Positions 19,173 through 26,754 of a DNA stretch of 64,000 bases are shown piece by piece. The notes below the pieces were generated by a model, which did not search any database, was not told where the DNA came from, and was given only the letters and a program-made list of their open reading frames with translations. Position 1 is the first letter of the stretch. Each line of letters starts with the position of its first letter. A program made the position numbers and the translations under genes. The stretch covers positions 1,178,001 through 1,242,000 of the forward strand of contig OZ251505.1 of assembly GCA_965242795.1 (NCBI GenBank), in the 5' to 3' direction. The DNA is from Bin18 sp965242795. Lineage in GTDB: Bacteria; Desulfobacterota; Binatia; Bin18.

Positions 19173-20462
19173 CTACCCTACCAATCGCATGACGACGTAC
19201 ACCGCGGTAAAGGCGGACAGAAAGACGATGCCGACCCGGCTCAGCCAGCGCAACCAACCGGGCGGTCGGGCGGTGTCCGGCACGTGCGGGCTCAGGACCA
19301 AGCGGTGATTGGCGACCGCGATGACGGGCGCGATCAGGAACGAGACCACGGTCGCCAGATCGACGAGAGTCGTGAAGCTGGTCAGAAATTGGGCGATGAT
19401 CAGGTAGCCGCCGACCGCGCTGATGAGCAGCCAAGCGTTGTACACGGTGCGGCTGTCCGGCGCAGCGCGGCGGCGCGAAAACAGCAGCGTCCACGTGCGG
19501 TCCATGGCCCGGGCGTAGCCGTCGAAGATGACCAGCGTGGTGCCGAACATGACCGAAAACGCCGACGAGGCGATGATGAGGTAACTCCAGTCCCCCAGCG
19601 AGGCGGTGTAGAGCCGGATGACCGCGTGGGTGAACTGCGTGCTGCTCTGGTCCGAGAACGATTGGCCGGAGCCGTACATGATGTAGGCGCCCAGCGTCAT
19701 GAAGCAGACGGCCAGCCCGGCGGTCATGACGTAGGCTACGTTGAAATCCAGCAGCGTCTCGCGTAACGCCGGCGTATAGCGCGTCTGTTTGAAGCGCTCC
19801 AGCGTCCACAGGCTGTTGATCGCCGACAGGTCCAGGGGCGCCGGCATCCAGCCCATCAGCGCGATCAGAAACGCGAAGCCAGCCGCGGTCCACACCTCCA
19901 GGGCGGAGAAGACCACCGGCGCCACGGGCCCCCGCCAGAGCGTCAGGCAGAACGCAGCGAGTGTGGAGACGAGCAGCACGCTGCATATGAGTTTGACGAG
20001 GCTGTCCAGCGCACCGTAACGCCCCACCAACAGCAGCGCCACGCACCCGACGATGAGGAACAGCGAGGTGTGGATCACCGGCAGGTCCAGGCCGAGCAGG
20101 TTGTTCAGCAGCCCCGCGGTGGTGAAACAGACCGCCGCGATGACGATCGACATCGGGCTCGCGGTGATGAACAGATAGCCGTACAGCGCCCAGTTGCCGA
20201 ACCGTGCGTAGCCGTCGATCAGGCTTTCGCCGGTCGCGTTGGCATAGCGCGACCCGAACTCGAACGCCGGATACTTGAAGAGGTTGGCGATCACGACCGC
20301 CCACAGCAGCGCATAGCTGTAGTCGGCCCCCGCCCGCGTGGACTGCACAAGATGCGACACGCCGATCGCGGTGCTGGCGAACAGCAGACCCGGCCCCAGC
20401 GTCTTGAGAAGGCGGGTCCACCGGTCGTCAGCAGGCGCGCCGCCGGGCGAAATGCTTGACAT
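19173..20462 (-). CDS. Nramp-like divalent metal transporter, atypical metal site
   Basis: 429 residues, about 11 membrane helices with the Nramp/LeuT-like topology (GPGLLFASTAIGVSHLVQST at helix 1, GWMPAPLDLSA at helix 6). Canonical Nramp proteins bind Mn2+ or Fe2+ with Asp and Asn of a DPGN motif in helix 1 and Met of MPH in helix 6. Here helix 1 reads AIGVSHLVQS and helix 6 MPAP, so Asp/Asn and the His are missing while the Met is kept. Substrate may therefore not be Mn2+. The two coiled-coil genes lie directly downstream on the same strand. Confidence 0.72.
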   Translation of the reverse strand: MSSISPGGAPADDRWTRLLKTLGPGLLFASTAIGVSHLVQSTRAGADYSYALLWAVVIANLFKYPAFEFGSRYANATGESLIDGYARFGNWALYGYLFITASPMSIVIAAVCFTTAGLLNNLLGLDLPVIHTSLFLIVGCVALLLVGRYGALDSLVKLICSVLLVSTLAAFCLTLWRGPVAPVVFSALEVWTAAGFAFLIALMGWMPAPLDLSAINSLWTLERFKQTRYTPALRETLLDFNVAYVMTAGLAVCFMTLGAYIMYGSGQSFSDQSSTQFTHAVIRLYTASLGDWSYLIIASSAFSVMFGTTLVIFDGYARAMDRTWTLLFSRRRAAPDSRTVYNAWLLISAVGGYLIIAQFLTSFTTLVDLATVVSFLIAPVIAVANHRLVLSPHVPDTARPPGWLRWLSRVGIVFLSAFTAVYVVMRLVG

Positions 20463-20992
20463 GTGTCGGGTGAGGAACGGGCTTCAGAAGTCGGGCGGAA
20501 TGGCGGGCGCCCGCTTACGGCATCGGAGCAGAGAAATACGAGTCCCCGCGGTCTGTCAAGCGAAGCCACAGTCCGGCCCCTGAGCTTGCGTTGTCCTGAG
20601 CTTGTCGAAGGGTGTCGAAAGGTCGAAGGGACGCGCACTTCCATGCTTCAGCATTGACATCGTCCTCACCGTTCGGCATCGTCCCTCTTCGTCAACTTCT
20701 AACAGCGAACCCGTCGGTCGGGTCGCTTGCTGAATAGAAGAGCCGCGCACAGGCATGGGAGTAGCTACCCACGCTGTGGCGAACAAGCAGGACCTCACTC
20801 CGTTCGTTGTTGTGAAGTTGACACGGCCCGGCACTCTCAAGGCCGAGTCGAAGAACTGAATAACGGAGGAGGACGACCATGTGGAACGATTCAACGGATA
20901 CCGGGGCGAAGTACAGGGCCGCTCGCCCAAGCCGTGCTTCTACGGGTTGGCGCAACGGAGGCGAACTAGAGAGGCAAGTAAGGAGGTTCAGC
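20463..20992. other. Intergenic region with repeat hemi-units
   Basis: 530 bases before the PPC-domain gene. TTCGAC-family hemi-units lie at about 20575-20640 (CCTGAGCTTGTCGAAGG). The stretch 20690-20865 shows no recognisable gene or promoter on either strand. A strong Shine-Dalgarno (GGAGGAGGA at 20865-20873) precedes an ATG at 20879 that is in frame with the next gene. Confidence 0.5.
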
Positions 20993-21907
20993 ATGAAGAA
21001 GCTCACATTGGCGACCATAGTATTGTATGTCCTGCTCGGAATTGCGGGCATGGTGTCTGCTCAATCCGACCCTGACCCGGTAGAACCCGACACGCCCGGA
21101 AGCTGCGGGGACGGCGACGTCGGTGACTCGCTTGCCACGGCCTATGACCTCGGCAACGCAGAGGCTTGGCCCGAGAGCGAGAGGTATGATCTGCCGAGCG
21201 AGAAGAAAAGAACCGTTGTGTCCGACTTTGAATGCAGCGGGGACCTGGACGTTTATCGGTTTGAGGTTTCATCTCTAGTTCGTATTTCCCACTCGATTTA
21301 CGACAAGAGCCCTCTTCCTCAAACAATGGAATTATACGACAGTGGTGGAAATTTTGTCGGTTCCAACAATGGCGCGGTACAACATGCCAGTTTATTCCCG
21401 GGAATTTATTACGTTGCGGTGGCGACTCAGCCACTAGCTGAACATAGGACAGAAACCGGACGGTACGAATTTTCTCTATTCTACGAACCGTTGATCCCGG
21501 AAATTCAGCCGACGACAGCCCGATCTCCTGGTGGTCCGGCCGCTGTTCTCCTGAATCTCTCTCCGTGGCAAGCGTGGGTGCATCTCTACTGCCAGAAAGA
21601 CCGGCCTGCCTCCGACGATGATCCCGCGGCTCCGTGTACGGTCCGATTCGAATGCAACGGCATGTCCGGGGAGCCTGCCTCATGGACAGTGGACGTTGCG
21701 CCGAAGACCATCTTCTCCTACTGGCCGAACAAAATGGCGAATGGAACGAGCGCCAACCTGCAAGCGGCCCTGATGGCAGCGGGCAAGACGGAGGACGAAG
21801 CCCGGCGCCGGACCACGTGCGAAGTGTTCAGCCCGGACCCGCTCGCCGTGCGGGGCTATACGTTGTTCGGCGGCCAACCGACGCTCGTTCCCGTCGCGGT
21901 GTACTGA
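20993..21907 (+). CDS. Secreted protein with PPC-like (pre-peptidase C-terminal) beta-sandwich
   Basis: 304 residues. A clear signal peptide (MKKLTLATIVLYVLLGIAGM, cleavage after VSA) is followed by a PPC-type domain at about 75-170: DLDVYRFEVSS, MELYDSGGNFVGSNNG, FPGIYYVAVATQ and YEFSLFY. A second, Cys-containing domain follows (LYCQKD, CTVRFECNG, TTCEVFS) of unknown fold. AAGGAGG at 20979-20985 lies 8 bases before this ATG. A longer in-frame start at 20879 also has a Shine-Dalgarno but would put 38 residues before the signal peptide. Expected in the periplasm or outside; function unknown. Confidence 0.7.
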   Translation: MKKLTLATIVLYVLLGIAGMVSAQSDPDPVEPDTPGSCGDGDVGDSLATAYDLGNAEAWPESERYDLPSEKKRTVVSDFECSGDLDVYRFEVSSLVRISHSIYDKSPLPQTMELYDSGGNFVGSNNGAVQHASLFPGIYYVAVATQPLAEHRTETGRYEFSLFYEPLIPEIQPTTARSPGGPAAVLLNLSPWQAWVHLYCQKDRPASDDDPAAPCTVRFECNGMSGEPASWTVDVAPKTIFSYWPNKMANGTSANLQAALMAAGKTEDEARRRTTCEVFSPDPLAVRGYTLFGGQPTLVPVAVY

Positions 21908-22049
21908 AAAGGTCGAAGCGGCCGGCAAGGGTGATGAACGAACGACGCTTGCCATACAGGTCACGTGGGATGAGAGAGGGGCGGGTGCGCTTCGTGCACC
22001 CGCCCCACGGCCCTTACGGCTATAAGAATTAAGGGAGGAGGGTTCTGTC

Positions 22050-22265
22050 ATGAGAAACGAGTTTACAGCCGTTATTGAACAGGACGAGCGCTGGTTTATC
22101 GCCTATTGCCCGGAGATTCCCGGGGCGAACGGTCAAGGAAGAACCAAGGACGAAGCCCGCAAAAGCCTAGCCGAAGCCATAGCACTCATCCTTGATGACC
22201 GCCGGGAGGAAGGATTGCGCGGAGTTCCACCCGAGGCAACTCGGGGGACGGTCACCCTCCCATGA
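22050..22265 (+). CDS. hicB: HicB-family antitoxin
   Basis: 71 residues. The compact HicB fold is visible: FTAVIEQDERWFIAYCPEIP, then GANGQGRTKDEARKSLAEAI and ALILDD. It neutralises HicA, a small mRNA interferase. A strong GGGAGGAGGG precedes the ATG. The stop overlaps an ATG that opens MKRR, the usual first residues of HicA, in the ATGA arrangement of hicBA operons. The toxin is destroyed four codons later by a repeat element, leaving hicB as an orphan. It lacks the longer C-terminal DNA-binding domain of some HicB proteins. Confidence 0.82.
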   Translation: MRNEFTAVIEQDERWFIAYCPEIPGANGQGRTKDEARKSLAEAIALILDDRREEGLRGVPPEATRGTVTLP

Positions 22266-22384
22266 AACGAAGAGGAATTACATACAAGAGGATCCGGTGC
22301 TCGTTGCGACAGCCTTTGGCAGGCTCAGGGACCGGGCTCAAGGCACCGCAAGCTCAGGGACTTTCCCAATCCTCAATTCGTTGA
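22262..22384 (+). pseudogene. HicA toxin, interrupted after four codons by a repeat element
   Basis: The frame starts ATGAAACGAAGA (MKRR), overlapping the hicB stop by four bases as in intact operons. The next base begins the terminal inverted repeat of the element at 22274-22612, and the remaining translation is repeat sequence (GSGTGLKAPQAQGLSQSS) ending at 22384. No HicA core (the GSHH region) is found on either side of the insertion, so the rest of the gene was deleted or has drifted. Confidence 0.6.
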
Positions 22385-22612
22385 GTCTGCGCTGTCCGGA
22401 GCTTGTCCAAGGATCGAAGGATCGAAACGAACCCCGAAGGGACTACCGCTCTCCCACACTGCCCCCGCCCCCGGCCTTTCGACAGGCTCAAGGACCTTCC
22501 CTGCCGCCTCCCTCAGTTCGTTGAGCCTGTCGAAACGAACCCCGAGGTCACCTCGACCTTCGCCCCCCACCCCCGGCCCTTTGACCATGAGGACCCCCTT
22601 GTATGTAATTCC
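22274..22612. mobile_element. MITE-like element with perfect 15-base terminal inverted repeats
   Basis: The left end GGAATTACATACAAG (22274-22288) and right end CTTGTATGTAATTCC (22598-22612) are exact inverse copies. The 339-base unit has no gene; inside are TTCGAC-family hemi-units (for example AGCCTTTGGCAGGCTCAGG and CAGGCTCAAGGACC) and two copies of the CGAACCCCGA module (about 22427 and 22540). A related element with the same ends is at 1440-1748. A target-site duplication is not obvious. It must be mobilised by a transposase encoded elsewhere, if it is still mobile. Confidence 0.72.
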
Positions 22613-22660
22613 CAAATGAAGCAGCCTCCTTCGACATCTCTGGAGGTACGGATGTTCTCT

Positions 22661-23028
22661 TTAAGGGAATGATAGGCTTGACAATTCCACTCGATCGTCA
22701 TTCCTGCGGAAACAGGAATCCAGACAGAAACGCCGGTTCCCAGAGTTACCCCCCGCCGGCCGGACTTGTTTGGCTATTTCTTCTCCACGGTCTCGTTCGA
22801 CCACGGCAAGATCGTACTGACTCTGGAGGGCGAGCCAAAACCGCGGACGGTTGCCGAAATAACGGCCCAACCGAACCGCGGTGTCCGCAGTGATCAACCG
22901 GCGGCCGTTCAGGATGTCCGAGATGCGGCCGGAAGGCACGCTGAGAGCCAAGGCGAGGCGATTCGCACTGAGGTCCCGCGCCTCGATCTCGCACTTCAAC
23001 AGTCTGCCGGGGGTACGGTGGGAGGCAT
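22661..23028 (-). pseudogene. HigA-type XRE antitoxin, frameshifted near the start and with a repeat-derived C-terminus
   Basis: The core is a clear HigA: LKCEIEARDLSANRLALALS, VPSGRISDILNGRRLITADT, AVRLGRYFGNRPRFWLALQ. The natural ATG at 23026-23028 gives MPPTVPP and then shifts out of frame; one extra C in the five-base run at 23009-23013 would give MPPTVPPGRLLKCEIEARDL, the normal HigA beginning. Otherwise only a TTG at 22997-22999 could start it, losing about 10 residues. The C-terminus (CLDSCFRRNDD) is translated from an ATTCC-type hairpin repeat at about 22700-22726. No higB toxin is recognisable upstream. Confidence 0.68.
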
Positions 23029-23083
23029 GGCTTTCTACGCGAACCGATGAACGACAACGAGAGTTCTGTCAACCGGGTAGTAT

Positions 23084-23297
23084 ATCAGTTTGAAAGCGTC
23101 TCTGCATGATATTTCTATCCCCTTTCCCCTGGAGGGAGAGGGGGAAGGTAAAAGCTCCGCCCTGACTGGTATGTCGTTGTGGGGAGGGTGGTCTCCGCTG
23201 GATTCCCGACGCCTGCCCCAGCCTGCCCCGGACTTGATCCGGGGTTCGCCGGAATGACAGAGGGGCGACAAACTATTCAAGGCAATCTCGAACTGAT
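23084..23297. mobile_element. MITE-like composite repeat with ATCAGTTTGAAA ends and nested hairpins
   Basis: The left end ATCAGTTTGAAAGCG (23084-23098) is matched by the inverse right end AATCTCGAACTGAT ending at 23297. Inside are a CT-rich hairpin (CCCTTTCCCC...GGAGAGGGGGAAGG, about 23113-23147) and an ATTCC-type unit (CTGGATTCCCG at 23198 and CCGGAATGACAG ending at 23260) that itself holds the palindrome CCCCGGACTTGATCCGGGG (23226-23244). No gene is seen in 23029-23439. Confidence 0.55.
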
Positions 23298-23439
23298 GCA
23301 CTATCGTCAACCGTTGATGAAAGACTTGCTTTTCGGTTTCGGTAGCCGCGCCTGTTCGTGCGGACCAGAGACTCGCATTCCTAGGATCGGGCGGCCCGAG
23401 TGGTTGGAACGCTGACTGGCTTTGGAGTAGAACCCCTCC

Positions 23440-24834
23440 ATGCCGCCCGCCCCCGATGCTTGGCTCGCGTCCGTGCTGGACACGGTGCCGGACTACCAGG
23501 AGTTTCTGACTCCCGCGGAACTGCACCGGAGTTCCATTCGGCTCGTCAAGGAGTTTCCCGATCTCGCCAGCCTGCGGACCGTGGGCCGTTCCACCGACGG
23601 ACGGCCGATCGAACTGCTGACCGTCGGCCGGGGCAGGCGAACCGCGCTGTGGCTCGGCGTCCCGCACCCCAACGAGCCCATCGGCAGCTTGAGCGTGCAG
23701 TTCTTGAGCCGCGCGCTGTGCGAACGGGCGGAATTGCGCGAGCGGCTGGATACCCGATTCCTGTTCGTCAAGGCCATCGACGCGGACGGCCTCGCGCTCA
23801 ACCAAGGCTGGCTCAAGGGCACGTTCTCTCCGCTGCGATACGCCCTCAACTACTACCGATGCAGCGCCGCGGAACAGGTCGAGTGGGGATTCCCGATTGC
23901 CTACAAGACGCTGCGGTTTTCCGAGCCGCCGGCCGAGACGCGGATCGTCATGCAACTCGTGCGCGACCATCGGCCCGCCTTCTACTACTCGCTGCACAAC
24001 GCCAGCTTTTGCGGCATCTACTACTATCTGTCGCAGCGCCGCAGCGGGCTGTTCGCCGAACTGCACGACCTCGTCGCCGCGCACGGCCTGCCGTTGCACC
24101 GCGGCGAACCCGAAGTGCCGTTCATCGACACGTGGGCGCCGGCGGTCTTTCCGTTCTTCGGCATCCGCGCCGCCTACGACTACATGGCCGAGCATCTCGA
24201 AGGTGACCCCGGGCGCGTCATTACGACGGGCACCTGCTCCGCGGACTACGTGCGCGACCACGTCTCCGATGCGCTGTGCATGGTGTGCGAGTTGCCCTAT
24301 TTCACCGACCCGGCGATTACCGACCAGCGTCCGGCAGACATGTCCCGCGGCGCGGCGTTGGCCGAAGGACTGGATCGGACCGCGTCCGTCCTGAAGGTCA
24401 TGGACCCCCATTTTTCGGCTTTGCAGGCCCGCCGGCCCGCGGTGCAGGACTCCTGCGCCCGGCTGTCCCGGTCGGTCGCCGACTACCTGCATCGCACGCC
24501 CACCCGCTTGGCCGCCCAGCGCCGCCAACTCGAAACCGACGCGACCTTCCGCCAGCCGGCGACCCGCGCCCAGGCGTTCGACGCACTGGTCTGCAAGCCG
24601 TTCCAGGCCGTCTTGCAGTTGGGCGAGGTCTATCGCCTCGTGCAAGAGGCCGGCGAGGCCAGCCGAGCGGACGAGATCCGCGCCGAAGTGCAACGCCGTA
24701 TCGAGCGGCTGGAAGCCGACAGCAACATCGAGGTCCTGCCTCTCAAAAAGTTGGTCGCCGTCCAGGTCGGGAGCGGACTGTTGGCCATGCTGCACGCCCA
24801 AGGCGGCGGGCCGGACGAAACCGGGGAGTGCTGA
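23440..24834 (+). CDS. M14-family zinc carboxypeptidase-like protein
   Basis: 464 residues. The M14 metallopeptidase pattern is present: zinc ligands H76 and E79 in GVPHPNEPIGS, a third His in YYSLHNASFCG, and a likely catalytic Glu in CMVCELPYF (about 285). No signal peptide is seen, so it is probably cytoplasmic. A helical C-terminal region (about 330-450) with RRIERLEADSN is not part of the core fold. Substrate is unknown; M14 relatives remove C-terminal residues or act on peptidoglycan peptides or succinyl groups. It lies 43 bases upstream of an alpha/beta hydrolase gene on the same strand, probably cotranscribed. Confidence 0.75.
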   Translation: MPPAPDAWLASVLDTVPDYQEFLTPAELHRSSIRLVKEFPDLASLRTVGRSTDGRPIELLTVGRGRRTALWLGVPHPNEPIGSLSVQFLSRALCERAELRERLDTRFLFVKAIDADGLALNQGWLKGTFSPLRYALNYYRCSAAEQVEWGFPIAYKTLRFSEPPAETRIVMQLVRDHRPAFYYSLHNASFCGIYYYLSQRRSGLFAELHDLVAAHGLPLHRGEPEVPFIDTWAPAVFPFFGIRAAYDYMAEHLEGDPGRVITTGTCSADYVRDHVSDALCMVCELPYFTDPAITDQRPADMSRGAALAEGLDRTASVLKVMDPHFSALQARRPAVQDSCARLSRSVADYLHRTPTRLAAQRRQLETDATFRQPATRAQAFDALVCKPFQAVLQLGEVYRLVQEAGEASRADEIRAEVQRRIERLEADSNIEVLPLKKLVAVQVGSGLLAMLHAQGGGPDETGEC

Positions 24835-24877
24835 AATCGGCGGAGCCGCGTCGTCCGGTGAGAGGAAGGAAAGCCGC

Positions 24878-26014
24878 ATGGCGGAAGCACGGGGCCGGTT
24901 CGGAGCCGAAACGGAGCGAGTCGAGAACAGCCTGCTGGCGTTTCTGCGCGGGACCGAAGCCCATCTGGAACACTTGCAGATGGCACGTCTGGACGCGCAA
25001 AACCGGGCGCTCGAAGAAAAACTCGGGCCGACCGTCGCCGTACTGCGGAGTGCCGCGGCCGACTTGGCCGTCGGTCGAGTGGACGCGAACGAATCTCGCG
25101 CCACGCTGCGCCGGGCGCTCGACCATTGCAGCGAGGCGTACACCTTCCTGCTGCGGTTCAGGGGCATGGAGTCCGCCCTGGACCTGCTCAAAGGGCGCCA
25201 CGAGTTGTGTCTGGGAAAACTTCTCCTCTACGAATTGCGGGTGGATCTGCCCGCCCTGCAGGAGTATTGGGTGTTGCCGGCCAGCATGGCGAAGCTGCCC
25301 GCGTTGGAGACGCGCGAAGTCGGTGTCGACGTTCCGGTGGGCATCCGGCGCGTGGAGCGCGAATCCGGGCGTTCGGCCTATTCCCTGTACGTCCCCGAAA
25401 ACTATTCGGCCCGCCGGGAGTGGCCGCTCATCGTGTGTCTGCACGGCGGCTACAGCCGCGACGACGATTATCTGCTCACGTGGCTGCGCGCGGCCAAGAG
25501 CCGCGGCTTCATGCTGCTCGCCCCGAAATCCGTCCGCGAAACCTGGTCCGCCATCCGCCTGCCCGGCATTCCGCCCGAACCGAGCCTGGACCGTCGCTCC
25601 ATCCGCGCCATGCTGGAGGAGGTGTGGAGCCGCTACGCCGTGGACCGCCGGCGCGTGTATCTGACCGGATTTTCCGACGGCGGGATCTTCACCTACGTGC
25701 TGGGGCTGGCGTACGCCGACCTGTTCGCCGGCATCGCGCCCGTCGCCGGCCGCATCCATCCCGCGGTCGAGCCTATTATCGAACGCGGACAAGGCAAGGA
25801 CCTGCCCATCCTGATGGTGCACGGCGCCCGCGATCCGATCTTCGCCGTCGAGCAGACCCGCCGCACCCACGCCGCGTTACGGAATCGCGGCTACGACGTG
25901 CACTATACCGAGCTACCCGACTGGGGCCACGCCTACCCGTACTCAATCAACGAGACGATCGTCCTGCCGTGGTTCGAGGGACTTCCGCCCAAGTCGCCGC
26001 CTCCCGCGGCCTGA
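24878..26014 (+). CDS. Alpha/beta-hydrolase (PHB-depolymerase/esterase-like) with N-terminal helical domain
   Basis: 378 residues. The N-terminal 120 residues are helical (TEAHLEHLQMARLDAQNRAL). The hydrolase domain (about 165-370) has the oxyanion region LIVCLHGGYSRDD, nucleophile GFSDGG, acid HGARDPIF and histidine DWGHAYPY. The arrangement is that of phospholipase/carboxylesterase and feruloyl-esterase-like enzymes. No signal peptide. Probably cotranscribed with the M14 gene upstream; the pair suggests stepwise breakdown of one compound (ester plus amide/peptide), which is inference only. Confidence 0.75.
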   Translation: MAEARGRFGAETERVENSLLAFLRGTEAHLEHLQMARLDAQNRALEEKLGPTVAVLRSAAADLAVGRVDANESRATLRRALDHCSEAYTFLLRFRGMESALDLLKGRHELCLGKLLLYELRVDLPALQEYWVLPASMAKLPALETREVGVDVPVGIRRVERESGRSAYSLYVPENYSARREWPLIVCLHGGYSRDDDYLLTWLRAAKSRGFMLLAPKSVRETWSAIRLPGIPPEPSLDRRSIRAMLEEVWSRYAVDRRRVYLTGFSDGGIFTYVLGLAYADLFAGIAPVAGRIHPAVEPIIERGQGKDLPILMVHGARDPIFAVEQTRRTHAALRNRGYDVHYTELPDWGHAYPYSINETIVLPWFEGLPPKSPPPAA

Positions 26015-26094
26015 CCTTCGGACAGCCCGTGAACGGCAACACGGTCCGGGCACTCGCTGAGCTGGAGGGGAAACGGTTTCGCCCGCGGCGTGGA

Positions 26095-26604
26095 TCACCC
26101 CGCCCAGCGAGAAAAGAGATTGAACAATCGCTGGCCGACGATCCCGATGAGCGGCGGGAAGACCAGGCTGGGCAAGGCTCGTGCGGCCGTGAACGGCCAG
26201 CCCAGAAACGGGATCTCCCAGGTGAACAGCCGCGTCGGAGACAGCAGCGTCTTGGCCGTGATGAACGCCAGCAGCGGGCCGACGGCCACACCCTGCTTCA
26301 TGAGCGCCGCGGCCACGGGAAAGACCACGTACGGGCCGCCCGGCATCAACAGCCCGATCAGCCAGCCGATCAGGACACCCTTGACCCCGGACTGCGCGCC
26401 CATCCAGGCCACGAGCGTTTCGCGCGGCAGCAGTACGTTGAAGAACCCGGCAAAGCAGAAGCCCAACAGCAGCGGCAGCCAGACGTCGTGCAGCAGCCCC
26501 GCGGCCGACTGGAACCCCTTGAGCGGGAGCGCCGGACTCTTGAGAAAAGCCAGAACGATCAGCCCCAGAGTGAGGCCGGCCATGATAAGCACGCCGGTGT
26601 TCAT
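26095..26604 (-). CDS. Predicted permease, half-size PF03773-like
   Basis: 169 residues with about 5 membrane helices: LIMAGLTLGLIVLAFL, WLPLLLGFCFAGFFNVLL, then GVLIGWLIGLLMPGGPYVVFP and AFITAKTLLSP. The MPGGPYVVFP motif is like permeases of the YraQ/ArsP group, normally about 300 residues, so this is a short form. The start at 26602-26604 has AGGA about 10 bases upstream; a longer start at 26742 adds 46 Pro/Ser-rich residues. It is the last gene after pqqE on the same strand, separated by about 150 bases, and could be part of the pqq transcript. Confidence 0.65.
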   Translation of the reverse strand: MNTGVLIMAGLTLGLIVLAFLKSPALPLKGFQSAAGLLHDVWLPLLLGFCFAGFFNVLLPRETLVAWMGAQSGVKGVLIGWLIGLLMPGGPYVVFPVAAALMKQGVAVGPLLAFITAKTLLSPTRLFTWEIPFLGWPFTAARALPSLVFPPLIGIVGQRLFNLFSRWAG

Positions 26605-26754
26605 GGTGCGGTTCCTGGATGCGGTTCCACGCCGCGGCGCGGAAGGGCCGGAAGGTGACGTCGGCGGTGAGCCGGAAACGGACGAAGCCCCCGGGCCGTT
26701 CGGCGTGACGCTGCCCGGGCTGGGCGGATCGGTCATGTGCACGGCGCCACCGGC

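Noticed and set aside
20818..20846. TTGACA at 20818 as a promoter for the PPC-domain gene
   Set aside because: No acceptable -10 box lies 16-18 bases downstream (GGCCGA at that place).
22310..22600. Possible CRISPR array because of repeated short motifs
   Set aside because: Motifs are inverted, irregularly spaced and also dispersed through the window; there are no uniform spacers or cas genes.
23035..25191. Long minus-strand frame (718 codons) across the M14 and esterase genes, ending with a possible HigB-like tail LIYYPVDRTLVVVHRFA
   Set aside because: Mostly antisense shadow of the M14 gene. The tail does not match HigB proteins, which end in a VEIVDYH-like motif.
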